Positions 25,836 to 35,584 are shown, counted from the stretch's first letter. The stretch: 52,653 bases of DNA from JBCCCJ01 sp039029315 (GCA_039029315.1 JBCCGK010000083.1:1-52653); one strand, 5' to 3'. The notes: generated by a model from the letters alone, not told the origin. A program made the numbers and translations.

Positions 25836-28622
25836 CTAAAATTCCAACTTCAGTCCTAGAACGAAGGATCGACTGGCCGGATAGCTATCACGTCTATCCA
25901 TGCCCAAAACCAGGGGATCTCCATAATCTACCATGCCATCTCGATTCCTATTGACGGCAGGACTAATGCCTCGTCTATCCTCCAGACGGTACTCCGGATT
26001 CAGACCATCATATGGGGTGATGGTGAACAAATTCTGTAGGACCAAAAAAGCTTGAATCATTTCGATAGGTTTCGTTTTCTTCGGACTGAACTTTCGCTGG
26101 ATATTCAGATGGTTGAGCCGTAAAAAGGACCCCCGCTTGACATCCCGGTCTGTGAATTCTGCCCAATCTATCAAAGTTGAGAGTTCTTCTTTTGCATCAT
26201 AGGAGACATTATACACTGATACCATGGTTCGAGCGCTATGGAAAGATTGCACATGATCAATGATATCATGGCCAAAGACTCCACGAAAAAACATATCAAT
26301 CTCCCACTTATTCCAAATGAACTGATTGCTGATCCCAAGGGAAGATTTGGCCATAGCATTGCCGAGTAAGGCACGGTCCTCTGCGCGATAAATCTGGCCA
26401 TCGCCATTTTGATCTATGATATTCCAGCTACCATCAGCTGTGACGGGGCGATTGGGGTCCAGTTCATGTCCCCAAATTTCTCCAAGATTTTCAGATTCCT
26501 TGAGCTGAATTACAGGGAAAGCACAAAATCCACCCAGAATCCCAATATGTTCGGTGTCTTCTCCTTCTGCGAATCCATAGGAGACAAGCTTGGTGCGGAA
26601 ATATTTGGCGCCAACCACTGTCATATCCCATCGGAAGTTCTTATTACTCGCCAATCCATAGAATTTAAGGGTGTATTCTAGGCCTGAAGAATTGATGGCA
26701 CCGGTATTCTCATATCTTGAATCTGTCAGGTTGGGGGGAACTGACACGCGCTGGTACTGAATCAGGTCGGAAGATTGAGAAGAGTAATACTCAACAGACC
26801 CTCTGATTTTGCCTCTTTTTAAAAGAAAATCTGTCCCTATCACTAACTCCCGGGTGCCTTCCCAGGCAAGATTGGGATTTCCCGTTCGACTAATTCCATA
26901 GCTGTTGACGAAATTCCCATTGAAAAACATTTGTTGTCCGGTAGGCCGGTAGATCTGCTGGGACAACATGCCGGAAGAGGGAAGATTCCCCGTATACCCG
27001 TAAGAGGCTCTTGCCCGCAAAAGACGAGTGATCGCGGCTGTAGCCTGAACCCCATAGAATAGTCCCCATTTGCTGTCACGACCAAGAATAGAAGACCCCT
27101 CTCTACTGACAGTGGCATTCAGGAAGAACTTATCCTTATAATCCAGTTTGATATTTCCTCCCATTGCGCTCAACTGATGACTTGTTTTGCCAGATTGAAC
27201 CGATCCCAGCCCAAGTGCAAAATCATTGGCTGCTGACATATTGTTGAAGCTAAAGGCATCAGTCAGGAAATTTCCGCCCCAGACACTGAAATCATCCACT
27301 TGAATATCCTGATAGCGATGAAAAAGTTGTGCCTGGATTCGCAGATTATGGATATACCCAAAATATTCCAATTGGGAAGAAACAAATTGATTGTTTCTTT
27401 TGGCAGTCGATCGGGTGGCAAGACCCTCTCGATTCTCTCCAATATAAACGCTGGTGCTCGGGGAGAAAAATCGACCTTCCCTGTCCTCACTATGATTGCC
27501 GTATTGTAGGCTCAATGTGATTCCGTCTATGATTTCCAGCTCAGCTTTTGCCTGCATCATTAAGGTTTGATGCGCTGATCTGGTGTCATTTTGGCGCATC
27601 AGGGCCACAGGATTATAGTTGCTGAACGTCCTGTGCTGAAAATACCCATCATACTGATCAAATTCTGCTCCCTCTCCCAGTATGGGTGCAGTAGGATTGT
27701 AGCTGATAGCCTGAAGGAATCCGTAATATTGGGTGAGTTGAGAAGTCCGGTGGTTGGTTGACAGACCAAGTTGCAGATTGAGGCGCTCATTCAATGCAGA
27801 TTGCTTGATCGTTAGGCGTCCATTCAATCGCTCAAAACCGGATTGAATGGCTACACCTTCCACTTGATCCAAATTGATAGAGGCATAATATCCGCCACGA
27901 TTGCCTAAACTTCCACTGAGCGATACGTGATGGGTATGACTTACCGCTCTCTCGGTGACTTCCTCCCACCAGTCTGTCTCACTCCCAAAATCATTCCCAC
28001 CAAAACTCTTGTAATCTTTGGCGTTCATAATGTCTGGGCGACGAGTGATTTGTTCCAGAGACAAATAGCTTTGATATCTGATCCTGGTCTTGTAATCCAA
28101 TGCGCTTCTTGTTGTAATGGACAGCACGCCATTGGCGCCTCTTATCCCCCAAATGGCTGCTTCTGCTCCGCCTCTCAATACTTTCACTGATTCGATATCA
28201 TTGGGATGAATGCCTCTTAGGCTGGCAACCGGAAATCCATCTACCAGATACAGCGGCTCAGTTACATCAAAGGACTTGAGGCCGCGCATACGAAGATCAA
28301 ATGGTCCATTTGGATCATTCCCTCCCCTGGCAATCATCAAGGCAGGCAGTTTCCCCTGAATGAGTTGCAGTGGGTCAGTGATATGGCCTGGATTAAACTC
28401 TCCTTTTCTTAGGCTATTCCCCTGTGGCCTGGGTTTGGGCCCACGGGTCCTAAACATATATTCTGCCAGGGCTTCTTGTTCAGCTTTCCGAATCGAATCA
28501 ACTTTTGCCTGTTTCGCTGGTGAAAGAGAACTCCCTGTCAATTGTGCAAAAACGGGTGCACAGAGGAGTATGCTTCCCAAAAAGAGAAGAAGATTCCTGA
28601 GGATAATTGTATATGTTTTCAT
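25836..28622 (-). CDS. Orphan SusC-like TonB-dependent receptor without N-terminal domain
   Basis: The start at 28622 begins a signal peptide (about 1-27, ending APVFAQ). The 928-residue product lacks the carboxypeptidase-like domain of ordinary SusC proteins. A short charged helix with AKQAKVDSIRKAEQEALAEY leads straight into the plug (LRMRGLKSFDVTEPLYLVDG, then the SusC signature KVLRGGAEAAIWGIRGANGV), and a barrel ends in SRSFVLGLKLEF. No SusD gene is adjacent on either side. It probably still forms a TonB-gated pore but may take another partner or a smaller ligand. It is divergent from the DUF3179 gene across about 105 bp, where both promoters must lie. Confidence 0.88.
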   Translation of the reverse strand: MKTYTIILRNLLLFLGSILLCAPVFAQLTGSSLSPAKQAKVDSIRKAEQEALAEYMFRTRGPKPRPQGNSLRKGEFNPGHITDPLQLIQGKLPALMIARGGNDPNGPFDLRMRGLKSFDVTEPLYLVDGFPVASLRGIHPNDIESVKVLRGGAEAAIWGIRGANGVLSITTRSALDYKTRIRYQSYLSLEQITRRPDIMNAKDYKSFGGNDFGSETDWWEEVTERAVSHTHHVSLSGSLGNRGGYYASINLDQVEGVAIQSGFERLNGRLTIKQSALNERLNLQLGLSTNHRTSQLTQYYGFLQAISYNPTAPILGEGAEFDQYDGYFQHRTFSNYNPVALMRQNDTRSAHQTLMMQAKAELEIIDGITLSLQYGNHSEDREGRFFSPSTSVYIGENREGLATRSTAKRNNQFVSSQLEYFGYIHNLRIQAQLFHRYQDIQVDDFSVWGGNFLTDAFSFNNMSAANDFALGLGSVQSGKTSHQLSAMGGNIKLDYKDKFFLNATVSREGSSILGRDSKWGLFYGVQATAAITRLLRARASYGYTGNLPSSGMLSQQIYRPTGQQMFFNGNFVNSYGISRTGNPNLAWEGTRELVIGTDFLLKRGKIRGSVEYYSSQSSDLIQYQRVSVPPNLTDSRYENTGAINSSGLEYTLKFYGLASNKNFRWDMTVVGAKYFRTKLVSYGFAEGEDTEHIGILGGFCAFPVIQLKESENLGEIWGHELDPNRPVTADGSWNIIDQNGDGQIYRAEDRALLGNAMAKSSLGISNQFIWNKWEIDMFFRGVFGHDIIDHVQSFHSARTMVSVYNVSYDAKEELSTLIDWAEFTDRDVKRGSFLRLNHLNIQRKFSPKKTKPIEMIQAFLVLQNLFTITPYDGLNPEYRLEDRRGISPAVNRNRDGMVDYGDPLVLGMDRRDSYPASRSFVLGLKLEF

Positions 28623-28727
28623 AAAATTAAGTAGTAGAAAAGCGGGCTTGGTCTCCCTGTTGACAAATGAAAGATCTGCTGAGCACGAATTTGGTAAGAT
28701 TGATGTGCAACGATTAAAAATATCAAT

Positions 28728-29783
28728 ATGTCCATAAACTTGCAAAAAGTCTTCTGGCTTTCCTTGGTCGTCTTGATAGGATGCAAGGAAGATATTCCTC
28801 CTCCCGTTGAGCAAGAAGGTCCTTTGTCAACAGATTGGCTGATCCCATTGGAAGAGGTAATTGATGCTGGCGTTGGGATGGATGGTATCCCTTCTGTCGA
28901 TACCCCTATGTTCAGTCAGCCATTTGAGATCAATTCTGCCTTTGATGACAATCTTGTCCTTGGAATTGAGCATGAAGGGGAGGTTCGCGCCTATCCGATT
29001 CCCATGCTCAACTGGCATGAGATTGTCAATGATGATGTGAATGGATTGCTGGTTGCAATCACCTATTGCCCATTGACAGGAACGGGAATCGGCTGGGGTA
29101 GACGAATTTTTAATTTTCCCTCTACCTTTGGGGTGTCAGGTTTTCTCTTCAATACCAATCTGATGCCTTATGATCGTTTTAGTCGGAGCACCTGGTCTCA
29201 ACAACGTCTGGAATGTGTGCATGGCAATATGATTGGCTCCAGGCCACTGACCTATACCCTGACCATGACAACTTTCCGGAGCTGGAAACAAGCCTTTCCA
29301 AATTCCAAAATCATGAATGCCAACACAGGCTTTGATCGCCGATATTCGGAATACCCCTATGGATTTTATCGAAGCAGGGACGAGTTGCTGTACTATCCGG
29401 TCAGCAACCTGGATACGAGACTTCCGGCCAAAGAATGGGTATTGGCCGTATTGATGCACGATCACCCCAAAGCCTATCAATTCAATGAAGAAAAAGATGG
29501 GACAGAGATTATTCCTGATGTGATCAATGATACATCCCTGCTCATCGTTCGATCCAAAAGAGATCATTACATTGTGGCTTTTCTCCCATCTGAGGAAGTA
29601 GAATTTACGGCCATTCAGGATGGCCTGCCTGCGATCATGTCAGATGAAAAGGGGAATATCTATGACCTGCTCGGACGTGTAATCGATGGGCCTGATAAGG
29701 GAATGAAATTGGCCAAGCCTGTCGCCATGATGGGGTATTGGTTTTCCTGGGGATCATTTTATCCGGAGATAGAGATCTATTGA
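28728..29783 (+). CDS. DUF3179 lipoprotein
   Basis: A 351-residue lipoprotein with Cys19 in VVLIGC. The DUF3179 core is clear: DGIPSVDTPMF (about 46-56), VLGIEHEGEVRAYPIPMLNW followed by HEIVND (76-101), ITYCPLTGTGIGW (110-122), and later MNANTGFDRRYSEYPYGFY and WVLAVLMHDHPKAYQF. The conserved Cys in TYCPL and the Trp-His-Glu motif suggest an active or cofactor site, but the family has no established function that I know. It would sit on the periplasmic face of a membrane. It is divergent from the orphan SusC gene and lies 104 nt before the BNR protein. Confidence 0.88.
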   Translation: MSINLQKVFWLSLVVLIGCKEDIPPPVEQEGPLSTDWLIPLEEVIDAGVGMDGIPSVDTPMFSQPFEINSAFDDNLVLGIEHEGEVRAYPIPMLNWHEIVNDDVNGLLVAITYCPLTGTGIGWGRRIFNFPSTFGVSGFLFNTNLMPYDRFSRSTWSQQRLECVHGNMIGSRPLTYTLTMTTFRSWKQAFPNSKIMNANTGFDRRYSEYPYGFYRSRDELLYYPVSNLDTRLPAKEWVLAVLMHDHPKAYQFNEEKDGTEIIPDVINDTSLLIVRSKRDHYIVAFLPSEEVEFTAIQDGLPAIMSDEKGNIYDLLGRVIDGPDKGMKLAKPVAMMGYWFSWGSFYPEIEIY

Positions 29784-29887
29784 TTTTTGAATGATAATGA
29801 GAGAAAAGAAGGCACAGGTCTGGAGGCCCTTGGCATTTTCCATTTTCGGATATACCTTAATGCTTTCTTACCTAAGCTCAACTACTC

Positions 29888-31759
29888 ATGCGAATCTACT
29901 ACTTTCTGTTCCTGTTGATTGGAATTCCTGTCCTGTTGTCTGCCCAACATCCAGCGATGAGATCGATGCGAGCGGCTCTGAAAGAGAAGGTCAAAATCAC
30001 GGATCTTCAGTCCTGGTTTGAAGCCCAACAATCCCGCGGAGCAGTAGAGGATTCGCTAGCCTGGACGAATGTGGAGACCAGATCTTCTACCTTTGGAGAG
30101 CTTCGTATCGGTAATACCCAAAAACCTGAATCCGAAATTCATGCTGCGATAGACCCTGCTGACTCCAACCGAATGATGGTCGCAGTCATGCGGCATGATC
30201 CATTTGTGTCTAGTCCATTGAGCTTCTCCTTTTACGGGACAGAAAATTTTGGTCAGAACTGGTTCCAAAGCCCATTTAGGGGAACAGATACGGGGAACTC
30301 AGCGGTCGCAGGAGGAGGAGACCCGGTTCTGGTTTATGACTCGAATGGGAAGGTTCATTTGGTGTGGCTCTTATTGACCTTTAATGGCTCAACGCAAAAC
30401 GGGAAAGTCGGATTCTACTATGCTTCAACCGAGAACCAGGGACTCAATTGGTCGCAAGCGCCTAATAATCCGCGGATTTTTGGGAATCTCATCGTCCCGG
30501 CAGGCTCCAATGATATTGTGGCCACTGACAAATTCGTCGATAAGCCCTGGCTGGCGATTGATCAAACCAGTGGCATCTTTCGCGATCAATTGTACATGAT
30601 TTACTATGAATTACAATTGATGCCAGATACCGTCCCTACCATTCAGTGTGCCCGAAAATCCAGAACCGGAACAAACTTTGGGACATCTACTGTTCAAGTC
30701 AATTCCCAACAATATGTAGATCTCCAGTTTTCTAGTGTAGATATTGATGATGCCGGTGTGGTTCACGTCAGTTTTTTTGCCACGCTGGATGGGACTCACT
30801 ATGCTTTGTATCATGCCAGCTCTTCGAATGGAGGCACAAGCTTTGATCCAGAGACCAAAATTGCGGATGTAGGCTTTCCTGCACCCACGACCCTGGGGAG
30901 TTTTCCTTCTTCGATCGAAGGCATTGACAGGCTATATCCCTGTCCACACATTCAGGTGGACAATAGTGAGAGCCCCTTCAATGGATATCTCTATGCCACC
31001 TGGACAGCGCAGGGAGTCGGACAAGGAAACAATACCGAGGGATTTGACATATACTTTTCGCGCTCCACAGATGGCGGCAACAGCTGGAGTTATCCTGCCA
31101 TTGTGAACAATGACATGGATTCCAAAACACATCAGTTCTATTCCAGCATAGATGTTACTCCCAAGGGAATCATTGTGCTTTCCTGGTATGATCGAAGGGA
31201 TGATCCCAACAATCTGGATACGCACTACTATATGGCTTATTCAGCAGATGGAGGCGTGACATTTGAAGATCAGTTCGTTGTGAGTGGCCAATCTTCTGAT
31301 TTTTCCAAAATAGGGAATACCAATGAAGATTTTGGCATAGGTGAATATACCCAGATCATCAGCAGTCCCGGACATGCCATTCCCTTCTGGGCGGATGGGC
31401 GTGGAAATAATGGTGAAGTCAAAGTATATACGGGCTTTGTTCCGCTGGATGCCAAAGCAATGGTCGGAATGGATAGATGGTCAAGTTTGTCAGACATACT
31501 GGAAGTCTTTGAGGTGTTTCCCAATCCGACTGTTGACAAGCTGGCGATTGATTGGACCATGACAGCTACAGAAGATGTGGGCCTCTCCTTGTTGGATATG
31601 CAGGGTAAGGAAGTGAGAAAGATTCAGTTTGGCAGGATGAAGGCCGGAGAACATCAATATACCCTGGATTTGCAATCCCTTGCAGCAGGGACATATGTGC
31701 TGTTGCTAGAAGCAGGTGAAGCTATGGCCGGGAGAAGGATTCTGCTGGAGAAACAATAA
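29888..31759 (+). CDS. T9SS-exported BNR/sialidase-like propeller protein
   Basis: A 623-residue protein with signal peptide (1-19, ending LLSAQ). Residues about 50-510 are a beta-propeller with BNR/Asp-box-like repeats: YGTENFGQNWFQ, STENQGLNWSQA, SSSNGGTSFDPE, STDGGNSWSYP and SADGGVTFEDQF all fit S-x-D-x-G-x-T/S-W/F. The last 80 residues are a type A T9SS sorting domain (FEVFPNPTVDKLAIDW, LLDMQGKEV, LAAGTYVLLLEAG). Catalytic residues of true sialidases (Arg triad, Tyr/Glu pair) were not identified, so it may only bind glycans or be a different hydrolase. Start at 29888; probably co-transcribed with DUF3179. Confidence 0.87.
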   Translation: MRIYYFLFLLIGIPVLLSAQHPAMRSMRAALKEKVKITDLQSWFEAQQSRGAVEDSLAWTNVETRSSTFGELRIGNTQKPESEIHAAIDPADSNRMMVAVMRHDPFVSSPLSFSFYGTENFGQNWFQSPFRGTDTGNSAVAGGGDPVLVYDSNGKVHLVWLLLTFNGSTQNGKVGFYYASTENQGLNWSQAPNNPRIFGNLIVPAGSNDIVATDKFVDKPWLAIDQTSGIFRDQLYMIYYELQLMPDTVPTIQCARKSRTGTNFGTSTVQVNSQQYVDLQFSSVDIDDAGVVHVSFFATLDGTHYALYHASSSNGGTSFDPETKIADVGFPAPTTLGSFPSSIEGIDRLYPCPHIQVDNSESPFNGYLYATWTAQGVGQGNNTEGFDIYFSRSTDGGNSWSYPAIVNNDMDSKTHQFYSSIDVTPKGIIVLSWYDRRDDPNNLDTHYYMAYSADGGVTFEDQFVVSGQSSDFSKIGNTNEDFGIGEYTQIISSPGHAIPFWADGRGNNGEVKVYTGFVPLDAKAMVGMDRWSSLSDILEVFEVFPNPTVDKLAIDWTMTATEDVGLSLLDMQGKEVRKIQFGRMKAGEHQYTLDLQSLAAGTYVLLLEAGEAMAGRRILLEKQ

Positions 31760-31942
31760 TATTCTGTGTCCCTTTTATGCACCATAAGGACCCAAAAAGC
31801 GTGAGAATTCCAGATCCTTCGCCCAAGCCACCCGAATGCTTTTGAGAGGTCGCACCCTCTCCTGTACCTTTGTGTAGTTCCTCCTTGTTGAATGGATTAT
31901 TGATCTATGGAAATGTCTGTGGAATCATTGCCCCATCTTGCT

Positions 31943-33376
31943 CTATTTCCCCAGAAAGGCAATTCGTTCTTTTGCATGCACATTGTCTGGATTGAGCGCC
32001 AAGGATTGTTGGTAGTAGAAGATTGCCCTGTCTGTATTGCCTTGCATCTCGTAGCCTTCAGCGAGGCTGTCCCATACATTCCAGGAGGATGGATGGTCTT
32101 CTGTATTTATGATAAATAGTTGGATCGCATCCTCTATTCTCCCTCTACTGGCTAACGAATAGCCCAGGGAATTGATCACTGATTCCAGTTTGCTTTCTGG
32201 ATAGTTCCGTTTGACTTCCTCATATTCAGAACGAGCCACAGAAAGTTCCTGATTGAGGAAGCTTGCCTGTAGCTGTTCTGTCAGGATGGCTTGTGGAAGA
32301 AGCAAGGCATCATCTACCAGGCCTGCGATATAGTCTATGCGTTCATCTACCTTAAAGCTGTGGACATAGCCATTGGTGAGAAGTATGATACTCAGATCAT
32401 TCTGGGGAAATGTCCGAAATCCAACTCTCCATCCTCCAGTAAATCCATAAGAAGGGTATCCGTTGGACTGATATCGACCCCATCCATATGGTGCTTTGCC
32501 TCCCGCAGAATAATGAAACAAACTCCACATCTGATCGATGGTCTCAGCTCGAAGAAGGTGTTGTTGATGAAAGGCTTCGTTCCATTCCAGAAAAGCAGGC
32601 AAACTGAGACTCAAGCCACCAGCGCCATACATATAGGCCGGGACTTGATGTTGACTGATGATCAAGTCTCCTGCTTCATTTGGTTCGTATTCAGTGGATC
32701 GATGGGGAACAATGCTCGAATTATTCCCTGCAAAGATGGCCGATCCAGAACCAGACGGGAACTGCCCTTGATAGACAACCTCCTCAAAAGGAACAGATTC
32801 AATCTGGGAAATGATCCGATTGAGCAGCCAATAATTGCTTTGGTTATACCAAAATCGCTCGCCTGCCGGGAAAGCAATCTTTGCCTGATACACTGTCTGG
32901 ATAGATTCTTCTTCAGACTTGGCCATGACATGCGCAATATCTGGTAAGCCAGAGGAATGTGTAAGCAAATGCCTGATCTGAATCCCTTGCCAATTGTGGG
33001 GCAAGTCGGATAAATACTGTCCAATAGAATCTTCCAAAGAGAGTTTCCCTTGCTCAATGAGTTGAAATACAGCAACAGAGGCGAAGATCTTTGTCAGAGA
33101 ATGCAGTCGAAATAAGGTATGGCCTGCGACAGGAAGCTGATGCTCTATGCTCGACCAGCCATAATATTGCTGATGTATGACAGCGCCATCTTTGACGACT
33201 GCTAATGATGCACCGGGAATGCCATATCGTTCGATCATGTCTTGCATATACCTGTCAATCTCCTGGTGAACAGAGAGCTGCTCCTGGCTATGGCCATGAG
33301 AGATTGGAAGACTCAGGAAGCAAATGCAGATCAGAATTGAGTCAAGAAAACACGGGAATGGCTTGAAGAGTTTCAT
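31943..33376 (-). CDS. Serine hydrolase (class C beta-lactamase fold) with TPR tail
   Basis: A 477-residue exported protein (signal peptide about 1-31). Residues 40-370 are the penicillin-binding/esterase EstB-like fold: nucleophile motif S93-L-T-K96 in LFRLHSLTK, second motif at Tyr177 in FWYNQSNYWLL, and third motif FTGGWRVGF in place of H/K-T-G. The second motif reads Y-N-Q where Y-x-N is usual. The last 100 residues carry two TPRs (LGYSLASRGRIEDAIQLF, WDSLAEGYEMQGNTDRAIFY). Members hydrolyse peptides, esters or D-amino acid bonds. It follows the DUF4097 gene after 93 nt and may belong to the sigma-factor operon. Confidence 0.87.
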   Translation of the reverse strand: MKLFKPFPCFLDSILICICFLSLPISHGHSQEQLSVHQEIDRYMQDMIERYGIPGASLAVVKDGAVIHQQYYGWSSIEHQLPVAGHTLFRLHSLTKIFASVAVFQLIEQGKLSLEDSIGQYLSDLPHNWQGIQIRHLLTHSSGLPDIAHVMAKSEEESIQTVYQAKIAFPAGERFWYNQSNYWLLNRIISQIESVPFEEVVYQGQFPSGSGSAIFAGNNSSIVPHRSTEYEPNEAGDLIISQHQVPAYMYGAGGLSLSLPAFLEWNEAFHQQHLLRAETIDQMWSLFHYSAGGKAPYGWGRYQSNGYPSYGFTGGWRVGFRTFPQNDLSIILLTNGYVHSFKVDERIDYIAGLVDDALLLPQAILTEQLQASFLNQELSVARSEYEEVKRNYPESKLESVINSLGYSLASRGRIEDAIQLFIINTEDHPSSWNVWDSLAEGYEMQGNTDRAIFYYQQSLALNPDNVHAKERIAFLGK

Positions 33377-33469
33377 CGGATTGTTGTTAATGAATAAGAC
33401 ATAAGAATTCCAGCAAGCCTGGACAATGGCTTTTTATCAAAGGGCAGGAAAAAAAGAAAGATGGGGGAA

Positions 33470-34282
33470 TTACAGTTTCCTCAAATAAATGTCCCCCAAT
33501 TTGGTAATAATGATAATTTCAGGACCTCCAGCATTAAGGGTTCCATACGTCCAGCTGTTGTTGATATATCGAAAGCTTCCATCTTCATCTGTATCCTGAA
33601 CACGTTCAACTTTTTCCTGGAACTGAATATTGAGATCGCTATAGACATCTCCTTTATCTGCTTTGACTTTCAGCTTGGCTGAATAGTCTGACGGAAGGCT
33701 CACATCGATATCGCCAGAAGTAGTCATCCACATCATGGTCTTGGGATCGGGAATATTGACAAATTGAACATGGATATCCCCTTCATCAGAGCTGGCATTG
33801 AGAAGCCCATTCAAGCCCTGAATCCTGATATCCCCGCTTGCCAGCTCGACATTCACATTGCCTTGAATATCCTGAATGCTCACATTCCCACTGAAATCTA
33901 TATCAATGTTCAGGTCTATCGTTTTGGGCACTTCAATCGCAAAAGAGAGGTTGGCATCATAACTGTCGGATCGAATCATGATTTGATTTTCCTTACTGCT
34001 CATTTCGATCTTTTTGGTTCCAGAAGAAACCTTACTTAATCCTTTGCTTTTCTCTTCCATGCCCTCTTGCTCACCTTCAGATTGAGAGCGATGGGATTGA
34101 TACCTCACCAGGACATCGGTTCTATCTGTTCCTACGATGCTGACCTCCCCCTCATTCAGATCAATCACGAGAGACTTGGCCTGATCAGAGGATTTGAAAG
34201 GGATGTTGACCATTTCCTCCTGCCCAAAAACTGAACAGCCAATCAGTAGCATACAGAAAAATATAGTGATTCGGAGATTCAT
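33470..34282 (-). CDS. Exported DUF4097 beta-strand repeat protein
   Basis: A 270-residue protein with signal peptide ending CSVFGQ (the Cys at 16 makes a lipoprotein possible but the context is poor). The rest is a run of short beta strands typical of DUF4097/DUF2807 solenoids: LVIDLNEGEVSIVG, IDLNIDIDFSGNVSIQDIQG, VNVELASGDIRIQGLNG, ASSDEGDIHVQFV, WMTTSGDIDVSL, LKVKADKGDVYSDL. It is probably a periplasmic or surface right-handed helix. Genes like this commonly follow ECF sigma/anti-sigma pairs in Bacteroidota; here it lies 11 nt after the putative anti-sigma gene, so it is likely a sensor or target of that switch. Confidence 0.85.
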   Translation of the reverse strand: MNLRITIFFCMLLIGCSVFGQEEMVNIPFKSSDQAKSLVIDLNEGEVSIVGTDRTDVLVRYQSHRSQSEGEQEGMEEKSKGLSKVSSGTKKIEMSSKENQIMIRSDSYDANLSFAIEVPKTIDLNIDIDFSGNVSIQDIQGNVNVELASGDIRIQGLNGLLNASSDEGDIHVQFVNIPDPKTMMWMTTSGDIDVSLPSDYSAKLKVKADKGDVYSDLNIQFQEKVERVQDTDEDGSFRYINNSWTYGTLNAGGPEIIIITKLGDIYLRKL

Positions 34283-34293
34283 AAAAAGAGAGA

Positions 34294-35019
34294 TTATAAA
34301 TGCGTCAAAACGGCTTCCAGTTTTCGCTGGACAAATATTGGTAAGGATTTGTTGATGTGAGAGTGAAAAGCTTCCTTGCTCATTTTCTTACCACTTGTAT
34401 TGATGGCTTCTGCAAGGTGAAGCAGGATGAGAGATGATTCCTGAAACTGTATGGCGTGGATCAATCCAGTCCTGACCTCTGGAAGCGTGCTATACGCAAG
34501 CAAGGCATGGATACAAGCCAGACGTACATTTTTGCTTTCGTCATGACAAAGGGTGTACAATAAGGCATCAATCAAAACGGCATCTGCGTCATTTTGAAGA
34601 GAAATAGAAGAAACCAGATGAATCTTTTCACTGATATCTTTTGTACTTAACAAGGCTTGTAGGGTCTGCTGAGATGGACTGAGTTGGGGCACTTTTTCCT
34701 GTCTTGTTCCTGTTTCTCGTCCTCCCAGAAAGGCCGCTAGCAGGATCAGGATGGCAGCTGCTATCTTCCCGATCAGTTTTATGGGCCATCCCTGTTTTCT
34801 GTTGAGTTGATCAAGATGCGCATAAAAGCGATGATCCATTCGAGCAGAAGGCAGAAGAATCGGGTCATTGGATGTGGCTTGCAGCACATCCTGAAAGAGA
34901 TCTAGTTCTTCAAGAGAAATATCACCCTGCTCAATTTTCATTTCCAATTCATCTTTTTCAGCCGCTTCCAATCTATTCTGATGAAACTTTTGTATCAATA
35001 TGTTATTTCGTTCCTCCAT
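34294..35019 (-). CDS. Putative membrane anti-sigma factor with HEAT-like periplasmic domain
   Basis: A 241-residue protein. The N-terminal 75 residues are acidic and helical (EAAEKDELEMKIEQGDISLEEL), as in cytoplasmic anti-sigma domains; no zinc-binding H-x3-C-x2-C is present. One membrane segment follows (about 78-100, LIGKIAAAILILLAAFLGGR). The C-terminal 130 residues look like HEAT repeats (DALLYTLCHDESKNVRLACIHALLAY, split at 150-175). It lies 10 nt downstream of the sigma gene and 11 nt before the DUF4097 gene. Role inferred mainly from position and topology. Confidence 0.7.
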   Translation of the reverse strand: MEERNNILIQKFHQNRLEAAEKDELEMKIEQGDISLEELDLFQDVLQATSNDPILLPSARMDHRFYAHLDQLNRKQGWPIKLIGKIAAAILILLAAFLGGRETGTRQEKVPQLSPSQQTLQALLSTKDISEKIHLVSSISLQNDADAVLIDALLYTLCHDESKNVRLACIHALLAYSTLPEVRTGLIHAIQFQESSLILLHLAEAINTSGKKMSKEAFHSHINKSLPIFVQRKLEAVLTHL

Positions 35020-35029
35020 GTCAAGAGAG

Positions 35030-35584
35030 TTATGAGTGAAGTGCCGTCAATCGGTGGATGGTCCCTTTTAATTCCTGTAAAATTCGAAAAACCCGGACTT
35101 TCACCGCTGCTTCAGATAATTGGTAAATCTCAGCCACCTCCTTGTATTTTTTCTGCTGTAATTTGACAATCGTAAGAAGTTCTCTTTTGTCATCAGTAAG
35201 CGAATCGAGGGCAAGTTGAAAGATTTGCTCCTTGTCTTGTCGCTCAAATTGTTCGAGAATGCCTGGAGAATGGTCAGGGAATTCCTCTTCAGATCTGTCC
35301 AATGATTTTTGCTGTCTTTGTTTGTGTTGTTCGTCCTTTAAGGCATTTCTGGCAATGGAGAATATCCAAGCCTTCACAGTTCCTGCATGCCGATAGCTCT
35401 TTCTGTATTTGATGATCTTCTCGAAGGTGATCTGTACCAAATCCTCACTTCTGAGTCGATCTTGTGTGTTGTTGTAAAAAAATGTCCATAGCTGATGTTT
35501 GTAACGCTCATACAAAGGAGCCGTGGCATTCAGATCACCTGTCTGTAGTTGGGACATCAAGTAAGTATCGGATAGGTTCTCCAC
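35030..35584 (-). CDS. ECF RNA polymerase sigma factor
   Basis: A 184-residue sigma-70 family protein with region 2 (LYERYKHQLWTFFYNN, then SEDLVQITFEKIIKY and VKAWIFSIARNALKDE) and region 4 (LDSLTDDKRELLTIVKLQQ, YKEVAEIYQLSEAAVKVRVFRIL). The start is taken as the GTG at 35584, which adds the usual SDTYLMSQLQTGD lead; an ATG at 35557 is the alternative. First gene of a likely operon with the putative anti-sigma, DUF4097 and perhaps the serine hydrolase. It probably responds to an envelope signal and autoregulates. Confidence 0.92.
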   Translation of the reverse strand: MENLSDTYLMSQLQTGDLNATAPLYERYKHQLWTFFYNNTQDRLRSEDLVQITFEKIIKYRKSYRHAGTVKAWIFSIARNALKDEQHKQRQQKSLDRSEEEFPDHSPGILEQFERQDKEQIFQLALDSLTDDKRELLTIVKLQQKKYKEVAEIYQLSEAAVKVRVFRILQELKGTIHRLTALHS

